A stretch of DNA of 64,000 nucleotides from CAVXFB01 sp963760935 (GTDB lineage Bacteria; Planctomycetota; Planctomycetia; Pirellulales; Thermoguttaceae): NCBI GenBank assembly GCA_963760935.1, contig CAVXFB010000008.1, positions 124,001 through 188,000 of the forward strand, in the 5' to 3' direction. Below the pieces are notes generated by a model that was not told where the DNA came from, did not search any database, and saw only the letters and a list, made by a program, of their open reading frames with translations. The first letter of the stretch is position 1; each line of letters opens with the position of its first letter. Made by a program: the position numbers and the translations under genes. Positions 49,285 through 58,359 of the stretch are shown piece after piece.

Positions 49285-49556
49285 CGGTATGCCTCCAGGC
49301 CGAAATGGTTTGAGAGGAGCAAGACGGTACAACGCGGGATTGCAAGCCGCGAACTTGTAGCGAAAAACGGTGGGGGGCTCAAGTGCAATTGTGCTGTCAT
49401 TGACGCAAGCCTGAGAAGCTGCGTAGACTGAAGTGGCGTATTTCTCTTTTCGTTGAGCAGCGAGATACGACGCAGCGCGACGCCGCTAGTTTCCGCTACC
49501 TTCAAGCGGCTGCTTGGGGTGGTTCCTCGCAGTAACCAACCGCGCTGCCCGCTCGC

Positions 49557-50735
49557 CTACCAGCCGAGTTCGATGCCGGCCAGCGGGCCGTGATAGATCT
49601 CGTTGGCTTCGTGTTGCAACTGGGCGGGGATTTGGGCCAGGATGCTCAGGTCCGGATTGGCATTGTCCGGGGCCAGGGCCAGGCCGGTGAGAAAATAGGC
49701 CTGGTAGCCCAATCGCGTGGCGAAATGCGGCGACCAGCGATAGACGAACATCAGGGCCAAATCGCCCGCAAAGGCCGTGTGGTCTTCCCGGTGGATGAAC
49801 TCACCCGTATTGGGCGAGACGAATGAATAGCTGGCGTGGTTGTTCAACACGGCCGCCTTCATCTCGAAGTTGACCCACCAACGGTTGTCGGAAGAGAACT
49901 CAAACATGGCCCCGATCTCCGGGCCGACCATTTGGTTGTCGGTGCCGACGTACGCATGCTCCGGCGCCGACGCGCTGGGATAGAAATCGAATTCTTCGGG
50001 CAGGCCGAAGTAGCGCACGCCGCAGAGAATCGAGACGGCCAGCCGTTCCGGCGCCATGGGCATCTTGCGGCGCAAATACAGTTCGCCACTCTGCAACGAG
50101 GACGCATAGCGAAGCTGTGCGAAGGCATCGCCATTGGGAACCGCCGCCAAATAGTCCGTCTCCCTTAGGCCGGTGTAAACGCCTTCGAGTTGAATACATT
50201 CACCGAACGTGTGGCCGACGAGAAAATGGCCGGCGGCAGCGAACTCGTTCGGAAAATCTCCGGTCGAAAAGACGGCCCGCGTGTCGTCGGGACCGGGGGT
50301 AGTGAATTCGATGTTGCGCCGGGGATCGCGGCGAATGGCCGCCCCATCGGCGATGCCATACCAGCAGTTCCGCGGCGGAATCAGGAAGAAATCGTCCCGG
50401 TTCGGACAGCACGTTTGCAACGGGTCGCACGGGTTGCAGTCGCAGCACGGCGGAGGCCAATACTCGGGCGGAACCGCCAAATTGACTTGCGGCACGTCGC
50501 CACACTGTCGACAAGTCGGCGGCACCTGGGGCGGGCAGCACATGTAGGGCGAGCCGGCCACACCGGGCTCGGGCTGAAGCGGACGGCCGCTCTCGGGCAC
50601 CGGTTCGGGGATGGCTACCATGCCGGACGGAGCTGAAGTGCGCGCCGGCTCCTGCGACACGGCCGGCCGTGCGAGCAAGAGGCAGGCGGCCACGGCTACG
50701 AATATCGGTATTGCCCGATTGCGGATCTTTCCCAT
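49557..50735 (-). CDS. BBP7-type outer-membrane beta-barrel protein
   Basis: The product of about 392 residues has a signal peptide (RAIPIFVAVAACLLLARPAV), a Cys/Pro-rich N-terminal part (YMCCPPQVPPTCRQCG; PPPCCDCNPCDPLQTCC) and a C-terminal barrel ending LMFVYRWSPHFATRLGYQAY, typical of the planctomycete BBP7 family. The Cys-rich stretch may be disulfide cross-linked in the envelope. Alternative ATG codons at 50744 and 50768 exist; none has a strong ribosome-binding site. Function unknown beyond being an outer-membrane protein. Confidence 0.8.
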   Translation of the reverse strand: MGKIRNRAIPIFVAVAACLLLARPAVSQEPARTSAPSGMVAIPEPVPESGRPLQPEPGVAGSPYMCCPPQVPPTCRQCGDVPQVNLAVPPEYWPPPCCDCNPCDPLQTCCPNRDDFFLIPPRNCWYGIADGAAIRRDPRRNIEFTTPGPDDTRAVFSTGDFPNEFAAAGHFLVGHTFGECIQLEGVYTGLRETDYLAAVPNGDAFAQLRYASSLQSGELYLRRKMPMAPERLAVSILCGVRYFGLPEEFDFYPSASAPEHAYVGTDNQMVGPEIGAMFEFSSDNRWWVNFEMKAAVLNNHASYSFVSPNTGEFIHREDHTAFAGDLALMFVYRWSPHFATRLGYQAYFLTGLALAPDNANPDLSILAQIPAQLQHEANEIYHGPLAGIELGW

Positions 50736-51016
50736 AGCGCCCATTCCAATAGGTCTCAGCCAAGGCAAATCGCCGACGCATTGCGGCCTTTCGACCGACG
50801 TCCATTAGAAAGGTCGGTTTTCTTGGGCCCTACCATCAGAATATTCGCCATAACCAGCAAAATCGGTATGGTCCGGCGGGTTGTGGCGGAGGCCGGCATT
50901 CTCCGACAGGGGCGGAGAAGGGAGTGGTCACAAGGAAGGCCTGTCACAAAGAAATGCCCCGCGGCACGGCACCATCGCGCGAGATTTGCGTCCGGGCGCT
51001 AGGATGCCTCGCAGCT

Positions 51017-52093
51017 TCACTTCGAAGTTAGCGCCGCCTGTTTCAGCACTTTCAGGCACTCGGCGGCTGTGACAATGCCGTCGCGATTCAGGTCAAAGTG
51101 GTTGAATTCGCTGACGGTCTGCGGTGTCCAATCGTTGGAGAACTCAGCCATCGTCACTTGCCCATCGCCGTCCCGGTCCTTTTGCAGAAACCAGGCGGGA
51201 ATCGCGCTGTCGAGCCGCTCTCGGGGCGTAAGGAAGCGGCTAGACCTCCGCAGCAATTTCGATAAGTCGCCATAATCGCCCGAATCGAGCGACAATTGGT
51301 GCCGGTTTTGATAGTCGGTCAGATGGGCGATAAGCTCTTGGTTCTCGATGAAGTCGCCGCCCGAGCGATTCGCTTCGGAGAAGGTTCCAAACTTGCCCTG
51401 GTTGGACCATTCATCGCGACCGAGCTTGCCATCGCCGTTCTTGTCGTACTTTTGGATTATGGCCGTGGCCAGGGCGCGAATCTTCTGTTCAACGGACTGG
51501 TCGGTCGGACTGGCAGGCGCGGTCGGTGTTGCGACGGACGATGGCGTTGAACTGGCTGCGGCGGCCGGGGTCGATGGAGTCGCGACTGTAGTGGGCTGCA
51601 CGCTAGGCTGGGCGAACCCAGACCGTGCGACTGGCGTCCGGCTAGTCACACCGAAGGTGAACCCCGGCTGAACGGTGACAGTGCTGCCGGGCGAGCTCTG
51701 GCTAGGGGGTGTGACGCGTCCATTTCCACCTGGCCGAGGGGCATTCGCCATCGATTGACTGATCTGGCTGATCGAGAGAGGATACTTCGGCTCGATTCCA
51801 AAGCGGGAGAGCATGCCTTCGATAAAGCGCTGTCGCTGCCCCGCGACTTCCTCGGCGTCAATCATGCCGTTGCCGTTGGTATCGAGCCGCCGGAGCATAC
51901 CCTCGACTCGTGACGCACGATCGCCACCCCCGCCGCCACCACGACCTCCACGAGCGTTCCGGCCTCCGCCACTGCGATCACCGCGTGAACCACCGTTGCG
52001 GTCACCGGGGTAGCCGCCATCGAACTGGCCCCAGGCAACACTGGCACACAGCATGACGGCCATGACGGCGAGTAGGCGACTCAAGTTCTTCAC
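51017..52093 (-). CDS. Secreted EF-hand protein
   Basis: The 358-residue product has a signal peptide (RLLAVMAVMLCASVAWGQFD) and a Gly/Arg-rich stretch (GGRNARGGRGGGGGGD). At least four EF-hand loops of the DxNxDGxI type follow: LDTNGNGMIDAEEV, YDKNGDGKLGRDEW, KDRDGDGQVTMAEF and FDLNRDGIVTAAEC. A Ser/Thr/Pro/Ala-rich linker separates the first from the others. Calcium binding is expected. It is divergent from gspE; the shared 351-nt gap holds both promoters. Confidence 0.85.
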   Translation of the reverse strand: MKNLSRLLAVMAVMLCASVAWGQFDGGYPGDRNGGSRGDRSGGGRNARGGRGGGGGGDRASRVEGMLRRLDTNGNGMIDAEEVAGQRQRFIEGMLSRFGIEPKYPLSISQISQSMANAPRPGGNGRVTPPSQSSPGSTVTVQPGFTFGVTSRTPVARSGFAQPSVQPTTVATPSTPAAAASSTPSSVATPTAPASPTDQSVEQKIRALATAIIQKYDKNGDGKLGRDEWSNQGKFGTFSEANRSGGDFIENQELIAHLTDYQNRHQLSLDSGDYGDLSKLLRRSSRFLTPRERLDSAIPAWFLQKDRDGDGQVTMAEFSNDWTPQTVSEFNHFDLNRDGIVTAAECLKVLKQAALTSK

Positions 52094-52444
52094 AGTTGCG
52101 GAAAGCTAATAGCTGCAAGAATTTAGTAAAATAAAGAGAACTGGCAAAGGTCGATCCGTGGCTATCAATCCCTTATGGTGCGGCCAATACGCTTCATTGT
52201 AACTCGACGCTTCTCGATATCCAATTGAACACCGACACTCCACGGCCGGACCGGGGTTTATTCTTACAGTCACCGAGCGGGCCGGAGGCTAGGTATCTAG
52301 GCAACGTAGGCATGCCGGGGCATACCACCACAACAGAGGTATGGCAGATTCTTCTGAAGCTACTATGCTTAAGTTGTGTTGGTGTCGGCGTCGTTGCCTA
52401 CCCCGCCCGCAAAATCTATTCCCGCCTTTGGAACAGGAACAACC
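52094..52444. other. Divergent intergenic region upstream of the secretion operon
   Basis: No convincing gene. An AT-rich stretch near 52110-52135 (TTAGTAAAATAAAGAGAA) lies next to the EF-hand gene start. The gspE promoter should be in this interval; no operator is recognised. Confidence 0.45.
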
Positions 52445-54136
52445 ATGGACGTCGGTGAGGCACTATTGCGGAAAGGGCTCCTCGACGATCGCCAGTTGGC
52501 GCTTGCGCGCGGCGCCCAGACCGACGAAGTGCGCCTGGATCAGGCGGCCGTTCAACTCGGTTTCTGCACCGAGGAAGCGGCCTTGAAGGCGTTGGGAGAA
52601 GAGGTGGGCCTGGAGTTCGTCGATCTGATGGAGGCCGAGGTCGACCTCAGTCTGCTGCAAGACTTCCCTCTGAAGTTCATCCATCGCGAGGCCCTGTTTC
52701 CGATCCGCCGCAACAACGGCACGCTGGTCGTGGCCACGAGCGATCCGTTCAATCTGTATCCGCTGGACGAGTTGAGCGTGGCCACGGGATTGACCATCGT
52801 GCCGGTGCTGGCCAGCCGCGAGGAGATTGCCAAGCGGATCAAGACGCATCTGGGCGTGGGCAGCGAGACGATCGATGGGCTTTTGGCCCAAAGCGACGAT
52901 CGCATCGAGCTGCACGAAGGCGAACACGACGCCGAACTTTCCGAGATGGCCCAAGAGCCATCCGTCGTGCGGCTTGTGAACGAGATTCTGTTGGAGGCGA
53001 TTGAGCTGCGCGCGAGCGACGTGCACATCGAGTCGCAGCGATCCGGCCTACGGGTGCGCTACCGCATTGATGGCGTGTTGCATGCCCAGCCCATGCCGCC
53101 GGAGATCCATCGTTTTCAGGCGGCCATCATCAGTCGCCTGAAGATCATGTCGCGGCTGAACATCGCCGAGCGGCGGCTGCCGCAGGACGGCCGCATCCAA
53201 CTGCGCACCGGCGGCCGCGAGGTCGATATCCGCGTCTCGGTCATTCCGATGATTCACGGCGAGGGGCTCGTGTTGCGGTTGTTGGACAAAGGGGCAATGG
53301 AGTTCTCGCTTTCGAAGCTTGGCATGGAGCCGAACCTCTACGCAAAGTTCCGAGAACTGATCCAGCTACCGCACGGCATTATCTTGGTGACCGGTCCGAC
53401 GGGCTCGGGAAAGAGCACCACGCTGTATAGCGCACTGTTGGAGATTATGAGCGACGAGACAAAGATCATCACGACCGAGGACCCGGTCGAGTACCAACTC
53501 GATGGAATCAACCAGATTCAGGTGCATCCGAAGATCGGACTGACGTTTGCCAACTCGCTACGAAGCATTTTGCGACACGACCCGGACATCATTCTGGTGG
53601 GCGAAATCCGCGATCTGGAAACCGCCGAGAACGCCATCCAGGCGTCGTTGACCGGTCATCTTGTCTTCAGCACACTGCATACGAACGACGCTGCGGGGGC
53701 CTACACGCGGTTGGTCGACATGGGCTTGGAGCCGTTTCTGGTGTCGAGCACGGTTGAGGCCGTGATGGCTCAGCGGTTGGTGCGCACGCTGTGCCCACAC
53801 TGCAAGGAAGCATATCAGCCGTCGCCTGGCGAGTTGCCCTCGGATTTCCCGGCCGAAAGGTTGGTGGACGGGGCAAAACTCTATCGCCACATCGGTTGCC
53901 GCGAGTGCCGGCACGTCGGATATCGCGGTCGCGTGGGTCTCTATGAACTATTGATCACGACCGAGGACATTCGCCAGCTTTCGCACGAGCGCATCAGCAG
54001 TTGGGCCATCCAACAGACGGCCGTTCGCCAAGGGATGCGGACGCTGCGCGAAGACGGCTGGGAAAAGGTATTGGCCGGCCGAACGACGATCGATGAAGTG
54101 TTGCGCGTGACGAAAGGCAAAGTCGAGGGGACGTAA
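52445..54136 (+). CDS. gspE: Type II secretion ATPase GspE
   Basis: The 563-residue cytoplasmic AAA+ ATPase powers pseudopilus assembly. An MshEN-type N-terminal domain spans about residues 5-130 (LLRKGLLDDRQLALARG). The ATPase domain has Walker A GPTGSGKSTTLY at about 317, the Asp box/Walker B DIILVGEIRDLETAENAIQA at about 380 and the His box GHLVFSTLHTNDA. The zinc-type tetracysteine CPHCKE...GCRECRHVGY near 449 and 485 is present. AGGAACAACC precedes the ATG. First gene of the operon; gspF follows 8 nt later. Confidence 0.95.
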   Translation: MDVGEALLRKGLLDDRQLALARGAQTDEVRLDQAAVQLGFCTEEAALKALGEEVGLEFVDLMEAEVDLSLLQDFPLKFIHREALFPIRRNNGTLVVATSDPFNLYPLDELSVATGLTIVPVLASREEIAKRIKTHLGVGSETIDGLLAQSDDRIELHEGEHDAELSEMAQEPSVVRLVNEILLEAIELRASDVHIESQRSGLRVRYRIDGVLHAQPMPPEIHRFQAAIISRLKIMSRLNIAERRLPQDGRIQLRTGGREVDIRVSVIPMIHGEGLVLRLLDKGAMEFSLSKLGMEPNLYAKFRELIQLPHGIILVTGPTGSGKSTTLYSALLEIMSDETKIITTEDPVEYQLDGINQIQVHPKIGLTFANSLRSILRHDPDIILVGEIRDLETAENAIQASLTGHLVFSTLHTNDAAGAYTRLVDMGLEPFLVSSTVEAVMAQRLVRTLCPHCKEAYQPSPGELPSDFPAERLVDGAKLYRHIGCRECRHVGYRGRVGLYELLITTEDIRQLSHERISSWAIQQTAVRQGMRTLREDGWEKVLAGRTTIDEVLRVTKGKVEGT

Positions 54137-54144
54137 ACAAGGCC

Positions 54145-55347
54145 ATGCCCGATTTCCGCTATACCGCCCGTGACCAGACTGGACAGTCGCTTGACGGCAC
54201 GATCGCTGCGACGACGCGCGGCGAGGCGTTGGCGGCGCTGGCAGGGCGGCAGTTGTTTCCACTCAGGATCGAGGATGTATCGCCGTCGGCCGAGCACCGC
54301 CGCGTGCGCCGCGTGCCGACGCCCCTGTTGGCCGTGACCTACAGCCAACTGGCCGACCTGTTGCGGGGCGGTGTGCCGCTGTTGCGGGCCCTGGAGGTGA
54401 TCGAGAAACAGACATCGCATGCGGGCTTAAAGGCGGTGCTCGAAGACATCCACCGTCACGTGGAAGACGGCAGCACGCTGGCCGACGCCATGACACGATT
54501 TCAGAACGTGTTGGGCGAAATGGCGGTCAGTATGGTCCGCGCCGGCGGCGAAGGCGGATTTCTCGAAGAGGCGCTGGCCCGGGTGGCCGAGTTTACGGAG
54601 AACCAAGACGATCTGAAGAAACGGACGATGGGCGCCGTGGCCTACCCCGCGTTTCTCGCCGTGGCGGGCAGCATCATCGTGACCGTGCTGATTGTTTTCT
54701 TCGTGCCAAAGTTCGCTGAACTGTTCGGGCGGTTGCGCGAGCAAGGCGAGCTGCCCATGCTGACGGAAATCCTCTTGAGCACCAGCAAGGTGCTGCGCCA
54801 ATGGGGCGTCGTGATTTTGGTGCTCGGCCTCGCCGGCGGCTGGTGGCTGCGGCGCTGGCTGGAAACCGACACGGGGCGCTGGTGGAGCGATCGCGTGCGA
54901 CTGCGGCTGCCACTGGCCGGGCCCGTGTTTCTTGGACTGGCCGTCTCGCGTTTCTGCCGTGTGTTGGGCACGCTGTTGCATAACGGCGTACCGATCCTCC
55001 GCTCGCTACAGATATCGCGCGACGCGACGGGCAACCGCGTACTGGCGGCCGCTATCGGCGAAGCCACCGAAAACATATCGGCTGGGCAGCCGCTGGCCGG
55101 GCCTTTGGCCGCCAGCGGCCAATTTCCGCCGGTCGTGGTCGAGATGATCGCCGTTGCGGAGCAGGCCAACAACCTGGAGAATGTGCTGCTGACGGTGGCC
55201 GACTCAATGGAGCGCCGCACCTGGCGCCGCCTCGACCTGACGGTGCGGTTGATCGAGCCCATTTTGCTTCTGGTAATGGCCGGCGTTATCCTGATGTTGG
55301 TCATCGCCCTGCTGCTACCCATAATCAAGATGAGCAGCACAGTGTAG
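54145..55347 (+). CDS. gspF: Type II secretion inner-membrane protein GspF
   Basis: The 400-residue product is the platform protein with two T2SSF domains. The opening MPDFRYTARDQTGQSLDGTI is typical, followed by YSQLADLLRGGVPLLRALEV and the second repeat FCRVLGTLLHNGVPILRSLQ. Membrane segments are at about 175-200, 220-240 and at the C-terminus (LIEPILLLVMAGVILMLVIA). Length and order match the family. It lies between gspE and gspG. Confidence 0.95.
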   Translation: MPDFRYTARDQTGQSLDGTIAATTRGEALAALAGRQLFPLRIEDVSPSAEHRRVRRVPTPLLAVTYSQLADLLRGGVPLLRALEVIEKQTSHAGLKAVLEDIHRHVEDGSTLADAMTRFQNVLGEMAVSMVRAGGEGGFLEEALARVAEFTENQDDLKKRTMGAVAYPAFLAVAGSIIVTVLIVFFVPKFAELFGRLREQGELPMLTEILLSTSKVLRQWGVVILVLGLAGGWWLRRWLETDTGRWWSDRVRLRLPLAGPVFLGLAVSRFCRVLGTLLHNGVPILRSLQISRDATGNRVLAAAIGEATENISAGQPLAGPLAASGQFPPVVVEMIAVAEQANNLENVLLTVADSMERRTWRRLDLTVRLIEPILLLVMAGVILMLVIALLLPIIKMSSTV

Positions 55348-55463
55348 AGGAGAGTAGCGACGAGAGGTAGCGCGATGAATAACAGAATGTCATCCTTCAC
55401 TGTGTTCAGAATGGCGTGTTCTCGGAATAACTGATACGTCTTTAGCGATGTTAGGAGTTTCTT

Positions 55464-55894
55464 ATGTTGTACTCTCGTGATCGTCGCCGAAACGGCGGCT
55501 TCACCCTGATCGAGGTTATGTTGGTCATGGTGATCCTGGTGGTGTTGGCATCATTTGCAATGGTTGCGGTGGGACCGATCCAGCGCAAGGTGAAGGACGC
55601 CAGGCCCGAACCCAGATCGGCATGTTGAAGACGGCGCTTCAAGCCTACCAGTTGGACCTTGGATACCCACCGACCACGGAGCAGGGCATTCAAGCCCTGC
55701 GCTATCCACCGGCCGACTTGGTGAATCCGGTGAAGTGGGGAGGCCCCTATTTGGAAGACCTTCCGCCGGATCCATGGGACAATCCCTACCAGTACGTCTC
55801 GCCTGGTATGCACAATCCCGACAGCTTTGATATTTGGACCGTGACTCCCGATGGAATGGAGATCGGCAATTGGACAGAAGGATCGACCCCATGA
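55464..55894 (+). pseudogene. gspG: Major pseudopilin GspG, interrupted by a one-base frameshift
   Basis: The first frame gives MLYSRDRRRNGGFTLIEVML with a normal-length leader and prepilin motif, then KVKDA; near 55600 the match continues in the next frame as RTQIGMLKTALQAYQLDLGY followed by PPTTEQGIQALRYPP, GGPYLEDLPPDPWDNPYQYV and IWTVTPDGMEIGNW. All GspG features are present, so a single missing base (probably an A in GCCAGGCCC) breaks the gene. TTAGGAG precedes the ATG. As the major pseudopilin is essential for secretion, an assembly error is a serious alternative. Confidence 0.88.
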
Positions 55895-56658
55895 GGCGTA
55901 TGACGCCTGGCGTGGCGTTTGGCGTTGAAATTGGTCCCCTCTCACTTTGCGAAAGGGTTAGGGTGAGGGCGCGCGCCTTGGAAGTTGTTTCTTGCCCGAT
56001 GGTTTTGCCTACTGCCCCCTCACCCCCTGCCTCTCTCCCTTTGGGGAAGGGGAGACGAGGCCGCCCCGGCTTCACGCTGGTCGAGATGCTCTTGACGCTC
56101 GCGATCATCACGGTAATTTCCGCGATGGCGTGGCCGGTGTTGCAAAGGCCGCTGGCCAACCAACGGCTGCATTCGGCAGCGGACGAAGTTCGCACCCGTT
56201 TGTGCAAGACTCGCATCCAGGCCATGCGATCGGGCCATGTGTATGCCTTCCGCTACCAGCTTGGCGGCGATCATTTTCGCACCGAGCCCGAGGTCGCACC
56301 CGTTCCGACGTCATCGTTGGCCGGAATCCAGAGCGAGACGTCCGATGCCAGCGAGGATGAGTTTCGTATGGCGGGCGAGGACGCGGCCGAATTGGAAGAT
56401 ATGGCGCTGCCCCAGGGCGTGACATTTCTGGCAGAGGAAAGCAGCGATGACGGAATGCCTGCGTCGTTGGCCGCTGCCGAAACCGGGCCTACGGTGGACT
56501 CGGGCGACTGGTCCGAGCCCATCCTTTTCTATCCCGACGGAACGGCCTCAAACGTTCAATTAGTGTTGGGCAATGACCAGAGCGGCGCGGTCCGCTTGTT
56601 GCTGCGCGGGATCACAGGCACGGTAACCGTCGCCGACGTGGACCCGAACGTGGAGTAG
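55891..56658 (+). CDS. gspH: Minor pseudopilin GspH with a repeat-encoded leader
   Basis: The 255-residue product starts at an ATGA overlapping the gspG stop. Its prepilin motif GFTLVEMLLTLAIITVISAM begins only at about residue 60, after a basic/Pro-rich leader (ASLPLGKGRRGRP) largely encoded by a palindromic repeat. The mature part is GspH-like (HSAADEVRTRLCKTRIQAMR) with an acidic middle (SETSDASEDEFRMAGEDAAE) and a C-terminal strand VRLLLRGITGTVTVADVDP. Typical leaders are 6-25 residues. An internal start nearer the motif is not obvious. Confidence 0.8.
   Translation: MRRMTPGVAFGVEIGPLSLCERVRVRARALEVVSCPMVLPTAPSPPASLPLGKGRRGRPGFTLVEMLLTLAIITVISAMAWPVLQRPLANQRLHSAADEVRTRLCKTRIQAMRSGHVYAFRYQLGGDHFRTEPEVAPVPTSSLAGIQSETSDASEDEFRMAGEDAAELEDMALPQGVTFLAEESSDDGMPASLAAAETGPTVDSGDWSEPILFYPDGTASNVQLVLGNDQSGAVRLLLRGITGTVTVADVDPNVE
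55935..56055. repeat. Composite palindromic repeat inside the gspH leader
   Basis: Two inverted halves, CCCCTCTCACTTTGCGAAAG...GGGTGAGGG and CCCCTCACCCCCTGCC...GGGGAAGGGGA, face each other across about 45 nt. Related CCCTCACCC...AGGGAGAGGG sequences occur in gspJ and near 21500. The frame is kept open across it, adding about 40 residues to the GspH leader. Confidence 0.7.
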
Positions 56659-56663
56659 TTGCT

Positions 56664-57227
56664 ATGCAAGAGCGGCGAGTGTCCAAGGGGACAGTCCCGT
56701 TTTCGTCGACCACGGCTTCGCCGCGGTGCCCGCGAAAACCGGGACAGTCCCCAGGCTTCTCACTGCTGGAAGTGATCTTGGCGCTGGCAATTCTGGCGGG
56801 GGCTCTGGCCGTGTTGGGCGAAGCCAGCCGCTTGGCGCTAAAGAATGCCGAGATTGCCCGCGACACCACTCGAGCGCAGATGCTGTGCGAAAGCAAGCTC
56901 GCCGAGATTGTCACCGGCGCCATCTTGCCCGATCCGGTCGACAGCATGCCGTTTGACGAGACGACTACCGATTCGCTCGATCCGAGCGAGCCGGGATGGC
57001 TGTATTCCATCGAGCAAGAACCAACCGACGAAGACGGCTTGATTGCCGTGCGTGTGACCGTGGGCCGGGACCTGCCGGAAGCGCGGCACCCGGTGCGCTT
57101 TTCGCTGGTGCGATGGATGGCCGATCCTAACGCCACGACCTCCAGCGACAGCGACCAGATGGGCACGTCGGATTCGAGTTCAATGAGCAGCGCCGCTTCT
57201 TCAGGAGGGACAAAAGGTGGATCGTAG
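56664..57227 (+). CDS. gspI: Minor pseudopilin GspI with a repeat-encoded leader
   Basis: The 187-residue product has its prepilin motif GFSLLEVILALAILAGALAV at about residue 31, after a leader whose second half (KGTVPFSSTTASPRCPRKPG) is encoded by a 66-bp palindrome. The mature part follows the GspI pattern (RLALKNAEIARDTTRAQMLC, CESKLAEI) and ends in a Ser-rich tail. It starts 5 nt after gspH and overlaps gspJ by 11 nt, so the cluster is translationally coupled. The ATG has no strong ribosome-binding site. Confidence 0.85.
   Translation: MQERRVSKGTVPFSSTTASPRCPRKPGQSPGFSLLEVILALAILAGALAVLGEASRLALKNAEIARDTTRAQMLCESKLAEIVTGAILPDPVDSMPFDETTTDSLDPSEPGWLYSIEQEPTDEDGLIAVRVTVGRDLPEARHPVRFSLVRWMADPNATTSSDSDQMGTSDSSSMSSAASSGGTKGGS
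56687..56752. repeat. 66-bp palindrome inside the gspI leader
   Basis: The ends GGGGACAGTCCCGTTTTCG and CGAAAACCGGGACAGTCCCC are inverted copies with one extra base; the centre is 27 nt. It is a REP-like dispersed repeat type read in frame as part of the GspI leader. Confidence 0.85.
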
Positions 57228-58359
57228 CAACCATCGAAATCCTGCTGAAGCAGCGCAGACGAACGGGCGTGCTACAAAGACGCACTGCCTCAAAGCCCTC
57301 ACCCCAACCCTCTCCTGGAGGGAGAGGGGGCCGGAAGCTCGCTCCGCATTCACGTTGCTGGAAGTGATCTTGGCCCTATCGTTGGCCGCCGTAATTCTCG
57401 GGCTGGTTACGATGGCCATTCACGTCCATCTTGGCGTCGCGGCAAAGAGCCAGGCGCAAGTCGAAGAGGCACAGCTTGCCAGGGCGTTGTTGCAACGGAT
57501 GGCCGAAGATCTGCGCAACGCCATACCGTTCAGGCCGAGCCAAGGGTCGTCGTCTGCATCGGACTCCGACGCCACATCGTCCAGCGCGACTTCCTCCAGT
57601 TCCATTTCGTCGACCGACTCCGCAACCTCGACCGATGCGGATTCGATGGATACTTCGACAATTTCCACCGATTCGATCACAGGCGGAGGCATTTGCGGCA
57701 ATTCGCAAAGTCTGTTTGTCGAGACCAGCCGCCGGCCGCGTCCGAGTCGTTTGACCGCTATGTCGATGTCCGACAATTCGGAGCCCACGGGCCGGAGCGA
57801 CATCCGCACCGTTACTTATTGCCTGGGCAACCCCGGCGCGTCATCTCTGGGTGAACAGAGCGCGTCGAGCACCACGGCGCAGGAGGGGCTGTATCGCCGC
57901 GAAATGGACCGCGCGGAGTTCAACTGGGCCATCCAACGAGGCGAGACCGACGCCTTGAATCTGAGCACCGAACGGCTTGCGCCGGAAGTGGCCGAGTTGC
58001 AGTTCACCTACTACGACGGGACGACGGCCTACGACACTTGGGATTCCACGGTCCAGGGGAAACTTCCTGATATCGTGAAGATCGCTATCGGCATCCGACG
58101 ACCGACGACGCAGAGGACGAGCCAGCCGGTGGAAAGCACGCAGGACACGTCCCAACTCGATATATACGACATGCTGGTGAACCTGCCCAATTCACAAGTA
58201 AAGGTCCAAGCTTCGTCGCAAGGGTCGGCCGGCAAGTCGAGCGACGCGACGAAATCCGATACGTCCAGTACGCAGCCGGCATCGAACAATGGCGCGTCTG
58301 GCAGTACCACGGGTGGCGCGACGACGGGCTCAGACGCATCGCGGGGGTCAAACCGATGA
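57217..58359 (+). CDS. gspJ: Minor pseudopilin GspJ with a repeat-encoded leader and Ser-rich inserts
   Basis: The 380-residue product has its prepilin motif FTLLEVILALSLAAVILGLV at about residue 45, after a leader containing LKALTPTLSWRERGPEA, the translation of a CCCTCACCCC palindrome. The mature part is GspJ-like (LLQRMAEDLRNAIPFRPSQG; EVAELQFTYYDGTTAYDTWD) but carries a Ser/Asp/Thr insert (SSSASDSDATSSSATSSSSI) and a similar C-terminal tail, making it much longer than usual. Overlaps gspI and gspK. Confidence 0.85.
   Translation: MDRSNHRNPAEAAQTNGRATKTHCLKALTPTLSWRERGPEARSAFTLLEVILALSLAAVILGLVTMAIHVHLGVAAKSQAQVEEAQLARALLQRMAEDLRNAIPFRPSQGSSSASDSDATSSSATSSSSISSTDSATSTDADSMDTSTISTDSITGGGICGNSQSLFVETSRRPRPSRLTAMSMSDNSEPTGRSDIRTVTYCLGNPGASSLGEQSASSTTAQEGLYRREMDRAEFNWAIQRGETDALNLSTERLAPEVAELQFTYYDGTTAYDTWDSTVQGKLPDIVKIAIGIRRPTTQRTSQPVESTQDTSQLDIYDMLVNLPNSQVKVQASSQGSAGKSSDATKSDTSSTQPASNNGASGSTTGGATTGSDASRGSNR
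57296..57332. repeat. Short palindrome inside the gspJ leader
   Basis: CCCTCACCCCAACCCTCTCC followed by TGGAGGGAGAGGGGG forms a hairpin of a very common dispersed type. It is translated in frame just ahead of the GspJ prepilin motif. Confidence 0.75.

Noticed and set aside
50780..50850. A possible terminator around GGTCGGTTTTCTT between the BBP7 and EF-hand genes
   Set aside because: The stem would be only about 5 bp with a long loop; not strong enough to call.
52225..52458. A 77-codon plus-strand frame ahead of gspE
   Set aside because: It overlaps the gspE start, has no ribosome-binding site and no conserved content.
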